A stretch of 64,000 bases of DNA. Source: Theropithecus gelada. Its lineage: Eukaryota > Chordata > Mammalia > Primates > Cercopithecidae. The stretch spans positions 67,901,117 through 67,965,116 of the forward strand of contig NC_037668.1 in NCBI RefSeq assembly GCF_003255815.1. The letters are read 5' to 3'. Below the pieces are notes generated by a model, which saw nothing but the letters and a program-made list of their open reading frames with translations, had not been told where the DNA came from and made no database searches. This document shows, piece by piece, positions 52,001-53,299 of the stretch (its first letter is position 1; every line of letters starts with the position of its first letter). A program made the translations under genes and the position numbers.

Positions 52001-52337
52001 GCCCAGTAATGATTTAACGGGAAACGTTGTGGCAAATAATATGGTGAATGACAATGAACCTGAAGTTGACATACCTCATTCTTCCAGTGACTCTACAATT
52101 CATGAGAACCTGACTGCAATCCCACCTTTAATAGTAGCTGAAACAACAACAGTTCCTTCCTTGGAAAACCTGAGGGTCGTATTGGACAAAGCATTAACAG
52201 ACTGTGGAGAGCTTGCCTTAAAACAGCTTCATTATCTTCGCCCAGTGGTGGTTCTTGAAAGATCTAAGTTTTCCACACCAATTTTAGACTTATTTCCAAC
52301 AAAAAAGACAGATGAGCTTTGTGTAGGAAGTTCATAA
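437..52337 (+). CDS. RLF: RLF zinc finger protein, last six coding exons (5' partial, spliced)
   Basis: RLF is a nuclear C2H2 zinc-finger protein. It is known from RLF-MYCL fusions in small-cell lung cancer and, in mouse, as a modifier of epigenetic silencing that affects DNA methylation. Six exons with AG acceptors and GT donors join in consistent phase: 82, 133, 203, 137, 142 and 4653 coding bases. This gives 1783 complete codons plus one base finishing a split codon, with no stop or frameshift. Human RLF has 1914 residues (recalled), so about 131 residues in two upstream exons are outside the window. The protein ends in DELCVGSS. ZNF292 and ZNF654 are related, but the C-terminus, the length fit and the TMCO2 neighbour favour RLF. 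The N-terminal exons encode a leucine-rich helical region without fingers; all fingers are in the last exon. Confidence 0.95.
917..1217 (+). mobile_element. Alu, full length, sense
   Basis: Starts GGCTGGGTGTGGTGGCTCAC and has both monomers and a 17-A tail. Moderately diverged, AluS-like. Confidence 0.95.
1233..1380 (+). mobile_element. FLAM-type free Alu monomer
   Basis: A single 7SL-like monomer beginning GACCGGGCATGG with the box TGTAGTCCCAGC, followed by GCACTCCAGCCTGGGTGACA and a short A-rich end. No second arm follows, so it is a fossil monomer and not a truncated dimer. Confidence 0.75.
1415..1625 (-). mobile_element. MIR SINE, antisense
   Basis: Reads as the complement of MIR: a size-class phrase near 1430, CCATTTACAAATGGGGAGAC, then the AGAGGTTAATTAGCTTGGCC core and TTACACACAGATTTCAAACC. 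Old and diverged. Confidence 0.7.
2002..2504. mobile_element. Tigger-like DNA transposon relic with inverted ends
   Basis: The left end CAGTATCCC and the right end GGGATACTC are near-perfect inverted termini. Both flanks carry the repeated phrase of the form AATCCAAAATG / TTTTGGATTT, giving a palindromic layout. A young Alu at 2116-2414 splits it. The pogo/Tigger family name is recalled by sequence flavour only. Confidence 0.55.
2116..2414 (-). mobile_element. Young AluY, Old World monkey type, antisense
   Basis: Carries GGCCGGATCTCAG, CCCGGCTAGTTTTTTG and GGCTTGAGCC. Flanked by a 13-bp target duplication, GAGCATTTCTTTT, at 2107 and 2415. Inserted in the DNA-transposon relic. Confidence 0.93.
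3311..3622 (+). mobile_element. Alu, sense, diverged
   Basis: Full dimer starting CGGACACAGTGGCTCATGCC, with a degraded tail of AAAC and AAAAC units. Confidence 0.9.
3739..4041 (-). mobile_element. Alu, antisense
   Basis: A T-rich tail TTATTTGTTTATTTTTGAGA leads to GTGCCTGGCC at the other end. The target duplication CATCCTAGTT is visible on both sides. Confidence 0.92.
4091..4393 (+). mobile_element. Alu, sense, full length
   Basis: Begins GGCCGGACGCGGTGGCTCAC and ends in a long A tail. GCAACAGA flanks both ends as a target duplication. Its head faces the antisense Alu at 3739 across 49 bp. Confidence 0.93.
4568..4700 (+). CDS. RLF: RLF coding exon (inferred exon 4)
   Basis: Acceptor TTGTTCTAG, donor GGAAG/GTAAGT. 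Reads 44 codons starting ESHDALLEFGNNNLQILVHV and ending QPVETEE, then one base of a split codon that the next exon completes to valine. The reading is open in this frame, in agreement with the phase of the preceding exon. Confidence 0.93.
5002..5298 (-). mobile_element. Alu, antisense
   Basis: An 18-T tail then GAGACAGAGTTTTGCTCTGT, ending GTGCCCGGCC. TGCTTAT flanks both sides. Confidence 0.93.
5413..5718 (-). mobile_element. AluJ-like, antisense, old
   Basis: A diverged dimer with the older signature CTCACTGCAGTCTCTACC. Flanked by AGAATGAAGTTTT and AGAATGAAATTTT as a decayed target duplication. Confidence 0.88.
6928..7218 (-). mobile_element. Alu, antisense
   Basis: T tail, GAGATGGAGTTTCATTTTTG, ending CACCCGGCC. 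It abuts the next Alu with no spacer, forming a four-Alu block that runs to 8130. Confidence 0.92.
7219..7518 (-). mobile_element. Young AluY, Old World monkey type, antisense
   Basis: Has GGCCGGATCTCAG, CCCGGCTAGTTTTTTG and GGCTTGAGCC. It lies head to tail between two other antisense Alus. Confidence 0.92.
7519..8130 (-). mobile_element. Alu, antisense, split by a nested Alu
   Basis: The outer Alu reads from the T tail at 7519 to AGTAGAGATGAG at 7708, then resumes at 8015 and ends CGTGCCTGGC. The inserted Alu occupies 7712-8014. Confidence 0.92.
7712..8014 (-). mobile_element. Young AluY nested in an older Alu
   Basis: A 13-bp target duplication AGAGATGAGTTTT at 7699 and 8015 proves insertion. 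It shares two marks with the nested copy at 39934: CGCGCTGTGTCACCC and a one-base-short CCTCCGAGTAGC. Confidence 0.94.
8560..8700 (-). mobile_element. MIR fragment, antisense
   Basis: Contains TGTTGGGCACTGTATTTGTG, CATCTCATTTAATCC-like core and GAATTTGAGCCCAGATGAG, the complement of a MIR body. Confidence 0.65.
8880..9125 (-). mobile_element. MIR, antisense, nearly full length
   Basis: The core CAGATGAAGAAACTTGAGTC is followed by AGAGAGGTCAGTTAATTTGT and CACAGCTATGTGTCAGAATC, the complement of a MIR. Confidence 0.78.
9612..9760 (+). mobile_element. hAT-type MITE relic (MER5/MER20 group)
   Basis: Shows the order ATATTAGAGTATCTGTGGG, CAAGGTCCAGACTCCACTT, AAATCATAATCTCCAGAGTT typical of these small elements. 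The subfamily is uncertain. Confidence 0.55.
9765..10305 (+). mobile_element. Old L1 (L1M) 3' end, sense
   Basis: Matches the recalled L1M 3' region: TGGGAATATAAATTGG, TTGGCAGTATGAGTC, GGGGATTGGTTAAATA, ACTGAATGCTATTCAG, and near the end AAACTTTAACTGTATAGC with CTTTTTGTGTCCTTTTGAAA. It codes for no intact protein. Confidence 0.8.
10371..10414. repeat. (GACA)n(CA)n microsatellite
   Basis: Five AGAC units run into about 12 CA units. Likely length-variable. Confidence 0.97.
10418..10532 (+). mobile_element. hAT-type MITE relic (MER5/MER20 group)
   Basis: CATCTGGGAGCTTGTTAGAA, AATAAATCAGAATCTGCATT and AGCTCCCCAGGTGA are in the family order. It sits directly after the CA repeat. Confidence 0.65.
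10741..10767. repeat. Perfect 12-bp-arm palindrome
   Basis: CAGAAGTACTGA, loop GCT, then its exact complement TCAGTACTTCTG. An overlapping second hairpin uses AGCTTCAG (10752-10759) and CTGAAGCT (10765-10772). Three 8-base AGTACxGA units precede it. Confidence 0.95.
10778..11012. mobile_element. Short hAT-like MITE with inverted ends (MER3-like)
   Basis: The left end GCATTTTCCAAAGTGTGT and the right end ACACACTTTGAGAAATGC are inverted copies about 200 bp apart. The family name is a guess by memory. Confidence 0.5.
11013..11175 (+). mobile_element. MIR, sense
   Basis: AGAGGAAAGAGCACCACTGG, GGCAAGTTACCTAACTTCTG and GACTGGGGATAATAATACTT are the MIR body in sense order. Confidence 0.78.
11444..11646 (+). 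CDS. RLF: RLF coding exon (inferred exon 5)
   Basis: Acceptor TTTTTTCTAG, donor AAGGAG/GTGAGT. The first two bases finish the split valine codon; then 67 codons read NKLIAQEGPSFLQMRIKHLL and on to NEDAIKE, ending in phase 0. Helical leucine-rich sequence with several cysteines; no zinc-finger spacing. Translating past the donor gives only VSK and a stop. Confidence 0.95.
12143..12398 (-). mobile_element. Alu, antisense, 5' end missing
   Basis: T tail and most of both arms are present but the sequence stops at GATCCACCTGCTGCAGC; the terminal CCAAAGTGCTGGG to GGCC part is absent. It runs directly into the opposing Alu at 12403. Confidence 0.9.
12403..12585 (+). mobile_element. Alu, sense, 5' end missing
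   Basis: Begins at CTACTAAAAGTTCAAAAATT inside the left arm and continues to an A tail. With the preceding copy it forms a head-to-head inverted pair lacking both heads. Confidence 0.9.
13091..13368 (-). mobile_element. Alu, antisense
   Basis: T tail, GACAGAGTCTTGCTCTGTTG, end CTCCTGGCC. A GGTCTCTCT-like motif lies on both sides. Confidence 0.92.
13504..13763 (-). mobile_element. AluJ-like, antisense, old
   Basis: No T tail remains at the outer end. It starts CAGGCTAGAGTGTGGTGG, has the AluJ-like CTGACTGCAGCCTCAAAATC, and ends CTGTGCCCAGCC. Confidence 0.85.
14216..14415 (+). mobile_element. Alu, sense, one arm mostly deleted, with internal duplication
   Basis: Left head GTGGTGGCTCATGCC is followed by AGCACTTTGGGAGGCCGAGG twice in tandem (near 14246 and 14267), then jumps to GCTTGAGCCCAGGAGG and the tail AAAATAAAATAAAATAAAA. 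Confidence 0.9.
14540..14826 (-). mobile_element. Alu (S/Y), antisense
   Basis: TTTTTTTTGAGACGGAGTC to GGCGCCTGGCC, with the short AluY-like CTCACTGCAAGCTCCGCC. Confidence 0.92.
14827..15215 (+). mobile_element. LINE L2 fragment, reverse transcriptase region
   Basis: Broken frames still recall the L2 ORF2 segment after the catalytic box: TMYGLNPKSFLSSPVPSSKL and a following QTHIQLPNYHLYL in one frame, then AATTTAACATGTCCATAACT. It is followed downstream by an L2 3' end in the same orientation. Confidence 0.65.
15235..15430 (-). mobile_element. MIR, antisense
   Basis: CACTATGTGTTTGGCACCTA, TTTTATTGATGAGGAAAGTC and GTTAAGCTGGGATTCAAACC form the complement of a MIR. Confidence 0.78.
15545..16262 (+). 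mobile_element. LINE L2, 3' end, sense
   Basis: A well-kept L2 tail: CATGCCACTCCTCTGCACAA, TAATAGCTTTCCATCTTCCT, AAGCCAAGCATGTTCCTGTC, ATCAGAGAGGCCTTCCTCGC, CCACTAGATTGTAAATTCCA, and the end TACTGAATGAATTAATGA. All parts are in canonical order. Confidence 0.88.
16657..16943 (-). mobile_element. Alu, antisense
   Basis: TTTTTTTTGAACACAGAGTC to CACGCCCGGCC, two arms. Confidence 0.92.
17480..18005 (-). mobile_element. MIR, antisense, split by an Alu
   Basis: Left part TTCCAAGCACTGTGCTGTGT to TAATCCTTATAAAAATC, right part TTAACTGAGGCTCTGAAAGA and CCAGTAAGTGGTGGGCCCAG. The Alu at 17566 sits between. Confidence 0.8.
17566..17881 (+). mobile_element. Alu, sense, old
   Basis: GGCCAGGCATGGTGGTTCAT to the tail CAAAAACAAACAAACAAAAA, with an 18-A middle linker. 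Inserted into a MIR. Confidence 0.93.
18257..18284 (+). repeat. 13-bp tandem duplication
   Basis: AAGACATCAAGAG occurs twice without a spacer. Confidence 0.9.
18305..18500 (+). mobile_element. MIR, sense
   Basis: TGACATTGTCATTTACTAGC, TATCTGTAAAGTAGGCAAAA and ACAGTTCCTGGCATATTTTA follow MIR order. Confidence 0.78.
18665..18964 (+). mobile_element. Alu, sense
   Basis: GGTTGGGCACAGTGCCTCAC to the A tail, both arms. Confidence 0.93.
19280..19985 (-). mobile_element. LINE L2, antisense, old
   Basis: Complement of the L2 body: TAGGAAGTGACATGACTGAA, GACAGGACTTGCTGACAGGG, AGAATGGGTGGAGGGACAAG, CAGCTTTGTTTTGTACATGA. Open frames here are chance and short. Confidence 0.65.
19990..20205 (-). mobile_element. 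hAT-type MITE relic, antisense
   Basis: GGGGTTGGCACCCACCCAAC, AATAAGGTTTTACTGGCACG, TCTGTGGCTGCTTTTGTGCT and AAATGTTTGCTAACCTCTGC follow the order of a common hAT MITE whose name I am not sure of. Confidence 0.6.
20249..20544 (+). mobile_element. Young AluY, Old World monkey type, slightly 5' truncated
   Basis: Starts inside the head at CTCACGCCTG. Flanked by the 14-bp duplication ATATCAGTTGGTCT at 20235 and 20545. Contains ACTAGCCGGGCGAGGTGG and GAGATCCGGCCACTGC. Confidence 0.94.
20936..21250 (-). mobile_element. Alu, antisense
   Basis: T-rich tail with a CT repeat before it, ends CACGCCCAGCC. Carries a small internal change near 21145, TTTCTACTGGTGACCAAC. Confidence 0.92.
22300..22400 (+). 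repeat. Unnamed dispersed repeat, copy 1
   Basis: Shares a 26-base exact block starting TGTTTAATTGCCTGATTA (22359-22384) with 23639-23664, plus diverged similarity on the left (CCTCCACCACC against CCTCTACCCACC). I do not recognise the family. Confidence 0.7.
22481..22524 (+). repeat. 23-bp tandem duplication
   Basis: TTTGCTTGTTTAGATATTTT starts at 22481 and again at 22504. Confidence 0.95.
22864..23166 (-). mobile_element. Young AluY, Old World monkey type, antisense
   Basis: GGCCGGATCTCAG, CCCGGCTAGTTTTTTG and GGCTTGAGCC marks. Target duplication AGGAGTCTCATGTTTTT of 17 bp at 22847 and 23167, perfect. Confidence 0.95.
23575..23690 (+). repeat. Unnamed dispersed repeat, copy 2
   Basis: Partner of 22300-22400; same orientation, 1280 bp apart. 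Confidence 0.7.
23810..23905 (-). mobile_element. L2 3' end fragment, antisense
   Basis: CAGTATACATTCATTGGAGG, GGGATACAAGAATGAACAAG: the complement of the L2 tail. Confidence 0.6.
24225..24270 (+). mobile_element. Tigger/MER2-like end fragment
   Basis: ATACCGAGTCTGCAAATAGC and GAGGACCAACTGTA resemble the end of these DNA transposons. Very short. Confidence 0.35.
24313..24606 (+). mobile_element. AluJ-like, sense, old
   Basis: GGCCAGGTGAGGTGCCTCAC to CCTGTCTCAAAATAAAA, with the AluJ-like AGGTCAAGGCTGCAGTGAGG. Confidence 0.88.
24872..25172 (-). mobile_element. Young AluY, antisense, inserted in the L1 fossil
   Basis: AAATGGAACACTT flanks both sides. GGCCGGATCTCAG and a GCGTGAGCC end. Confidence 0.94.
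25268..25299. repeat. 12-bp-arm inverted repeat inside the L1 fossil
   Basis: CACATGGTCTAT, 8-base loop, ATAGACCATGTG, perfect complement. Confidence 0.9.
25515..25688 (-). mobile_element. FLAM-like Alu monomer, antisense
   Basis: One arm only: TTTTTGAGACAGGGTTTCAC to GAGCCACCATGCCCAGCC, about 150 bp. Inserted in the L1 fossil. Confidence 0.75.
26031..26325 (+). mobile_element. Young AluY, Old World monkey type, sense
   Basis: GGCCGGGCGCGGTGGCTCAA head, ACTAGCCGGGCGAGGTG and an 11-A tail; GACACT is repeated at both edges. Confidence 0.94.
26449..26751 (+). mobile_element. Alu, sense
   Basis: GGCCGGGTGCAGAGACTCAA to an A tail that passes into a CA repeat. Confidence 0.92.
26752..26772. repeat. 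(AC)n microsatellite at an Alu tail
   Basis: About ten AC units directly after the A tail. Confidence 0.95.
27022..27312 (+). mobile_element. Alu, sense
   Basis: GGCCAGGCACAGTGGCTCAT to TCTCTCCAAAAAGAGACAAA; tail decayed. Confidence 0.92.
27434..27741 (+). mobile_element. AluJ-like, sense, old
   Basis: GGCTGGGTCTAGTGGCGCAT to AAAAAAACAAAC. CCACTACACTCTAGCC occurs twice near 27675 and 27703, an internal duplication. Confidence 0.88.
27745..28055 (+). mobile_element. Alu, sense
   Basis: GGACCGGGTGCAGTGGCTCA to AGAAAGAAAGAGAAAAA tail, head to tail with the Alu before it. Confidence 0.92.
28056..28335 (+). mobile_element. Old L1 3' end, sense
   Basis: AGTTATCATTGAGTTGTAAG, GATGATTTTTATTCTGTGTT and TTTTGTAATTAGCAGAAAT are L1M tail phrases. 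Confidence 0.55.
29010..29150 (-). mobile_element. L2 3' end fragment, antisense
   Basis: GGGCCTGGCACTATTGTAGG and GAACTTATATTTTAGTGG match the complement of the L2 tail. Confidence 0.65.
30251..30552 (+). mobile_element. Alu, sense
   Basis: GGCCAGACGCGGTGGCTCAC to an AAGAAGAAG-rich tail. AACAGAAGTGCT flanks both sides. Confidence 0.94.
30655..31008 (+). mobile_element. LINE L2 3' part, sense
   Basis: TAGGTGCCACTTTACCCGGA, TAGACTGTGATATCCATTAG and CAGTGCAGGTATTTAGCAAA follow L2 order. Confidence 0.65.
31168..31465 (+). mobile_element. AluJ-like, sense, old
   Basis: GGCCAGGGTGTTGGTTCACA, a 22-A middle linker, then GCTGGGTGGGGTGGTACACA and an A tail. Confidence 0.88.
31466..31486. repeat. 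(CA)n microsatellite at an Alu tail
   Basis: About ten CA units grown from the preceding A tail. Confidence 0.95.
31690..31835 (-). mobile_element. L2 fragment, antisense
   Basis: GTGCTACAAAGGAGAAATTT and AACATTTGAGCTGAGCTTTA are L2 complement phrases. Confidence 0.55.
32654..32790 (+). CDS. RLF: RLF coding exon (inferred exon 6)
   Basis: Acceptor TTTTTGATAG, donor TCTTG/GTAAGT. Forty-five codons read IAKVDCKEVLDIICNLESEG and on to QLQTASVYCS, then two bases of a tryptophan codon completed by the next exon. Phase fits both neighbours. Only one of three frames is open across it. Confidence 0.95.
33760..33945 (-). mobile_element. MIR, antisense
   Basis: CCAGTCCTCATAATAATCAT, CTCAAAGCTAAAGTGGTAGA and GATTCAAGCCCAGGTCTTAA, complement of MIR. 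Confidence 0.8.
34384..34659 (-). mobile_element. Alu, antisense, small internal deletion
   Basis: Tail of TTTTTG units; the stretch between CCTCCGCC and TCCCGAGTAGC lacks the usual GGGTTCAAGCGATTCTCC portion. Confidence 0.92.
34766..35050 (+). mobile_element. Alu, sense
   Basis: GGCCAGGCATGGCTCACACC to AAAAAAAACCACAAAAAA; ACGTTGAATTTT against ACATTGAATTTT flanks it. Faces the Alu at 34384 across 106 bp. Confidence 0.92.
35353..35650 (+). mobile_element. Alu, sense
   Basis: GGCCGGGTGCAGTAGCTCAC to a 16-A tail that continues directly into a monomer. Confidence 0.93.
35651..35826 (+). mobile_element. FLAM-like Alu monomer, sense
   Basis: GCCAGATGGTACTGGTGCAC, one arm, tail AAAACAAAACAAAACAAAAA. 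ACTATGTAGCTATC before the pair and CCTATGTAACTGTC after it suggest the target site. Confidence 0.75.
36009..36300 (+). mobile_element. AluY, sense
   Basis: GGCCAGGCTCGGTGGCTCAC to 13 As; GAAGTACTAGA is repeated at both sides. Confidence 0.93.
36894..37172 (-). mobile_element. Alu, antisense, with a TATG-repeat tail
   Basis: AAACACAGAGTAAT flanks the insertion (36880 and 37173). The tail side is GCATATATG followed by TATG units and TTTATTTTTGAG, so the microsatellite grew inside the Alu tail. Head end truncated at CACGCTGGCC. Confidence 0.93.
37395..37699 (-). mobile_element. Young AluY, Old World monkey type, antisense
   Basis: 22-T tail, GGCCGGATCTCAT, CACCCGGCTAGTTTTTTTG, GGCTTGAGCC. Target duplication AATGGTTGGCTTTTTT at 37384 and 37700. 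Confidence 0.95.
38087..38376 (+). mobile_element. Alu, sense, A tail lost
   Basis: GGCCGGGCATGGTGGTTTAC to CTCCATCTGGGGGGC, where the A tail should be. Confidence 0.92.
38388..38673 (+). mobile_element. Alu, sense, 5' truncated
   Basis: Starts CCTGTAATCCCAGTACTC and ends in a 25-A tail joined to the next Alu. The motif ATTATTTGAG recurs before each of the units and after the third. Confidence 0.92.
38674..38966 (+). mobile_element. Alu, sense
   Basis: GGCCAGGCTCAGTGGCTCAT to AAAAAATAAATAAATT, third of three Alus in a head-to-tail row. Confidence 0.93.
39038..39165 (-). mobile_element. FLAM-like Alu monomer, antisense
   Basis: GTTGCCAGGCTGGAGTATAG to CTCTGTGCCTGGC, one arm, no tail left. 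Confidence 0.7.
39183..39454 (-). mobile_element. AluJ-like, antisense, old
   Basis: TTATTTGAGAGAAGATATTA to CACTATGCCCAGCC, strongly diverged, two arms. Confidence 0.85.
39742..40382 (-). mobile_element. Alu, antisense, split by a nested Alu
   Basis: Outer copy runs to TGGCTAATTTTTCTGTATTT, then resumes at 40249 and ends TGCGCCCAGCC. Confidence 0.93.
39934..40248 (-). mobile_element. Young AluY nested in an older Alu
   Basis: 17-bp duplication ATTTTTCTGTATTTTTA at 39917 and 40249. Same marks as the nested copy at 7712: CGCGCTGTGTCACCC and CCTCCGAGTAGC. Confidence 0.95.
40479..40571 (-). mobile_element. Alu 3' end only, antisense, 5' truncated
   Basis: T tail, GAGATGGAGTCTTGCTGTGT, stops after CTGCAGCCTCCACCTTGA. 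Confidence 0.85.
40656..40970 (+). mobile_element. Alu, sense
   Basis: TGCTGGGCACAGTGGCTTAT to AAACAAAAAACAAACAAAAA; CTCACCTTA at both sides. Confidence 0.92.
41063..41365 (-). mobile_element. Young AluY, antisense
   Basis: GTTTCCATTTCTT flanks both sides. CTCGCTGTGTCTCCCAGG, a 21-T run in the middle of the element near 41221, GGCTTGAGCC end. Forms a close inverted pair with 41477. Confidence 0.94.
41477..41904 (+). mobile_element. Young AluY, sense, with an assembly gap in its tail
   Basis: Near-consensus Old World monkey AluY, GGCCGGGCGCGGTGGCTCAA to an A run that enters 99 Ns and resumes as A. GAAAATAATACAGA at 41462 and 41905 is the target duplication, so the gap is inside the insertion. 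Confidence 0.93.
41778..41876. other. Assembly gap
   Basis: A run of 99 Ns between two A-rich stretches; true length unknown. Confidence 0.99.
42006..42321 (-). mobile_element. Alu, antisense
   Basis: TTTTTTTTGTTTTTTTTTTG tail to CACCTGCCATGCCTAGCC. Confidence 0.92.
43099..43240 (+). CDS. RLF: RLF coding exon (inferred exon 7)
   Basis: Acceptor TTTTTATAG, donor ACTGAA/GTGAGT. One base completes tryptophan, then 47 codons read ELTLFWSKLQRRIDPSLDTF and on to FCLIRVIQTE, ending in phase 0 to fit the giant last exon. Confidence 0.95.
43512..43810 (+). mobile_element. Alu, sense
   Basis: GGCCAGGCACAGTGACTCAA to an 18-A tail; AAGAACATTTTAAG against AAGAACATTTCAAG flanks it. Confidence 0.93.
44295..44590 (-). 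mobile_element. AluJ-like, antisense, old
   Basis: TTTTTGGTTAAGACAGGTCT to AAGCTGCCACACCTGTCC, two arms. Confidence 0.85.
44591..44688 (+). mobile_element. Alu right-arm fragment, sense
   Basis: Starts abruptly at GCTTGAACCTGGGAGGCAGA and runs to a 12-A tail. Joined without spacer to the antisense Alu before it. Confidence 0.9.
45528..45856 (-). mobile_element. Alu, antisense
   Basis: TTTTATTTTATTTATTTTAT tail to CACCATGCCTGGCC. Confidence 0.92.
45880..46100 (+). mobile_element. MIR, sense
   Basis: ACACTGGGCAACTTAACCTC, CTATAAAATGAGGATATGTG and AAATGCCTGGCAAATTGTTG in MIR order. Confidence 0.65.
46120..46350 (-). mobile_element. MIR, antisense
   Basis: CAGTTACAATGTGCTAGCGT, ACCAATAAGGAAACTGAAGT and GTGAAGCTGGGGTTCAAAGG. 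Confidence 0.78.
46653..46951 (-). mobile_element. Young AluY, Old World monkey type, antisense
   Basis: GGCCGGATCTCAG, TCTAGTTTTTTGTATTT, GGCTTGAGCC. It sits at the tail end of the Alu at 46952, probably inserted into that tail. Confidence 0.93.
46952..47242 (-). mobile_element. Alu, antisense
   Basis: 15-T tail, GAGACAGAGTTTCGCTCTTG to CTGCGCCTGGCC. CAGAGA flanks the two-Alu block. Confidence 0.92.
47682..52337 (+). CDS. RLF: RLF terminal coding exon (inferred exon 8) with 15 C2H2 zinc fingers
   Basis: Acceptor TTTTACTTACAG, first codons AQDAGLGVSI, then 1551 codons to TAA at 52335. An acidic patch, SDSDDDLSGYEMSINDTDVL, lies near 48055-48115. C2H2 fingers sit at about 48258, 48336, 48604, 48736, 48820, 48904, 48994, 49453, 49975, 50107, 50521, 50683, 50812, 50926 and 51238. 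Most have the C-X4-C form (GCxxxF) and end in HxxxH or HxxxxH; fingers 1, 2, 4 and 10 have C-X2-C. Serine- and acid-rich linkers separate finger groups, so binding by spaced modules is likely. IKEEPPSEAD near 51388 and VKLEE near 49110 are possible SUMO sites. A conserved-looking tail after 51880 (MGFESSFLKFIQE, DDFDDWEP) precedes DELCVGSS. Confidence 0.97.
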   Translation, partial: AQDAGLGVSILLCVRALQLRSSEDEEMKASVCKTIACLLPEDLEVRRACQLTEFLIEPSLDGFNMLEELYLQPDQKFDEENAPVPNSLRCELLLALKAHWPFDPEFWDWKTLKRHCHQLLGQEASDSDDDLSGYEMSINDTDVLESFLSDYDEGKEDKQYRRRDLTDQHKEKRDKKPIGSSERYQRWLQYKFFCLLCKRECIEARILHHSKMHMEDGIYTCPVCIKKFKRKEMFVPHVMEHVKMPPSRRDRSKKKLLLKGSQKGICPKSPSAIPEQNHSLNEQAKGESHEYVTFSKLEDCHLQDRDLYPCPGTDCSRVFKQFKYLSVHLKAEHQNNDENAKHYLDMKNRREKCTYCRRHFMSAFHLREHEQVHCGPQPYMCVSIDCYARFGSVNELLNHKQKHDDLRYKCELNGCNIVFSDLGQLYHHEAQHFRDASYTCNFLGCKKFYYSKIEYQNHLSMHNVENSNGDIKKSVKLEESATGEKQDCVNQPHLLNQTDKSHLPEDLFCAESANSQIDTETAENLKENSDSNSSDQLSHSSSASMNEELIDTLDHSETMQDILLSNEKVFGPSSLKEKCSSMAVCFDGTKFTCGFDGCGSTYKNARGMQKHLRKVHPYHFKPKKIKTKDLFPSLGNEHNQTTEKLDAEPKPSSDTNSDSPDEGLDHNIHIKCKREHQGYSSESSICASKRPCTEDTMLELLLRLKHLSLKNSITHGSFSGSLQAYPSSGAKSLQSVSSISDLNFQNQDENMPSQYLAQLAAKPFFCELQGCKYEFVTREALLMHYLKKHNYSKEKVLQLTMFQHRYSPFQCHICQRSFTRKTHLRIHYKNKHQIGSDRATHKLLDNEKCDHEGPCSVDRLKGDCSAELGGDPNSNSEKPHCHPKKDECSSETDLESSCEETESKTSDISSPIGSHREEQEGREGRGSRRTVAKGNLCYILNKYHKPFHCIHKTCNSSFTNLKGLIRHYRTVHQYNKEQLCLEKDKARTKRELVKCKKIFACKYKECNKRFLCSKALAKHCSDSHNLDHTEEPKVLSEAESAARFSCNQPQCPAVFYTFNKLKHHLMEQHNIEGEIHSDYEIHCDLNGCGQIFTHRSNYSQHVYYRHKDYYDDLFRSQKVANERLLRSEKVCQTADTQGHEYQTTRRSFNAKAKKCGLIKEKKAPISFKTRAEALHMCVEHSEHTQYPCMVQGCLSVVKLESSIVRHYKRTHQMSSAYLEQQMENLVVCVKYGTKIKEEPPSEADTCIKKEENRSCESEHTEHSHSPGGSSAPIQNTDSCHSSERDGGQKGCIESSSVFDADTLLYRGTLKCNHSSETTSLEQCNIVQPPPPCKIENSIPNPNGTESGTYFTSFQLPLPRIKESETRQHGSGQENTVKNPTHVPKENFRKHSQPRSFDLKTYKPMGFESSFLKFIQESEEKEDDFDDWEPSEHLTLSNSSQPSNDLTGNVVANNMVNDNEPEVDIPHSSSDSTIHENLTAIPPLIVAETTTVPSLENLRVVLDKALTDCGELALKQLHYLRPVVVLERSKFSTPILDLFPTKKTDELCVGSS

Positions 52338-52810
52338 GTAGCAGTTTTGTTTTTGTAACAGACTGGCTCCAACACTGCAACATGGGGACATTTGCCAACT
52401 CGAACAAAGGCTGAGAAGCAGCCACACCGTTGTTTAGGTAGAATAGGCTGTGTATTTACATGAATGTATAATATCTATGTCAGCAGTATTGGCTGAATCC
52501 ATTAGCTCTCCAGTTGGTTTAATGATTGGGTTTTTTTGTTTATTAAAAAAAAAAAAAAGGAACTGTACTCTTGTTTGGTGCTAATTAATACATCAAAATA
52601 TACTGGGGCTTCCTTTTTCAAATTAAGTGTGCATGATTGTATATGGAACAAATACTAAGGTCCCAGGGTGGGAGGGTTAGGGAAAGGGATATGGAGTTCT
52701 TACTTGACTTGAATGTGCACCTGAGGGTGCTTTGTGTAATATATTGTACACTACAGCATCTTATATTTTTTGAGTTGAGTTTCAATAAATTACAATTTTT
52801 CACCCATTTG
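52338..52810 (+). other. RLF: RLF 3' UTR
   Basis: About 470 bp, unique and repeat-free, with a 14-A run at 52545 that could cause internal priming in cDNA work. It ends just after the AATAAA at 52784. Confidence 0.8.
52784..52789 (+). terminator. RLF: RLF polyadenylation signal
   Basis: AATAAA, followed within 30 bases by T- and GT-rich TTTTTCACCCATTTGTTGTT as a downstream element. An ATTAAA at 52542 could serve as a weaker upstream site. Confidence 0.8.
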
Positions 52811-52936
52811 TTGTTTACTCATAATGAGTTTTCATGCCACGTGTAAACTGAAATTGCACTTGTATTTTCTGAAATATGCCACTCACATTTTACCCCAGTA
52901 ATTTTTTTATTATTAACTAAATCATTCAGAACAAGG

Positions 52937-53112
52937 GTTTTTTGTTTGTTTGTTTTTTGTTTTTAAGACGGAGTTTCACTCTTGTTGCTCAAGCTGGAGT
53001 GCAATGGTGCAGTCTCGGCTCGCTGCAACCTCCCCCTCCTGGCTTCAAGTTATTCTCCTACCTCGGTCTCCCAAAGTGCTGGGATTACAGGTGTGAGCGA
53101 CCACGCCCATTC
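52937..53112 (-). mobile_element. Alu, antisense, large internal deletion
   Basis: Only 176 bp: tail TTTTTGTTTGTTTGTTTTTT, first arm, then a jump to CCAAAGTGCTGGGATTACAG. CAGAACAAGG flanks it at 52927 and 53113. Nearest element to the RLF 3' end. Confidence 0.9.
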
Positions 53113-53299
53113 CAGAACAAGGTTCTTTTTATCTTAAAATTTTTGTTTTTGTGGAAGAAGTTTCTGAGATTGAGTAATTAGCTGTGGGAGTGAAGATATC
53201 TCCCAGAGGATGTCCAGATGTTGGCCGAGTGGAAAGGAGAGGATATGCCTACCAGAACATGAAGGACATAGCAAATTCAGAGGGCATGTTTCTAGGAAA

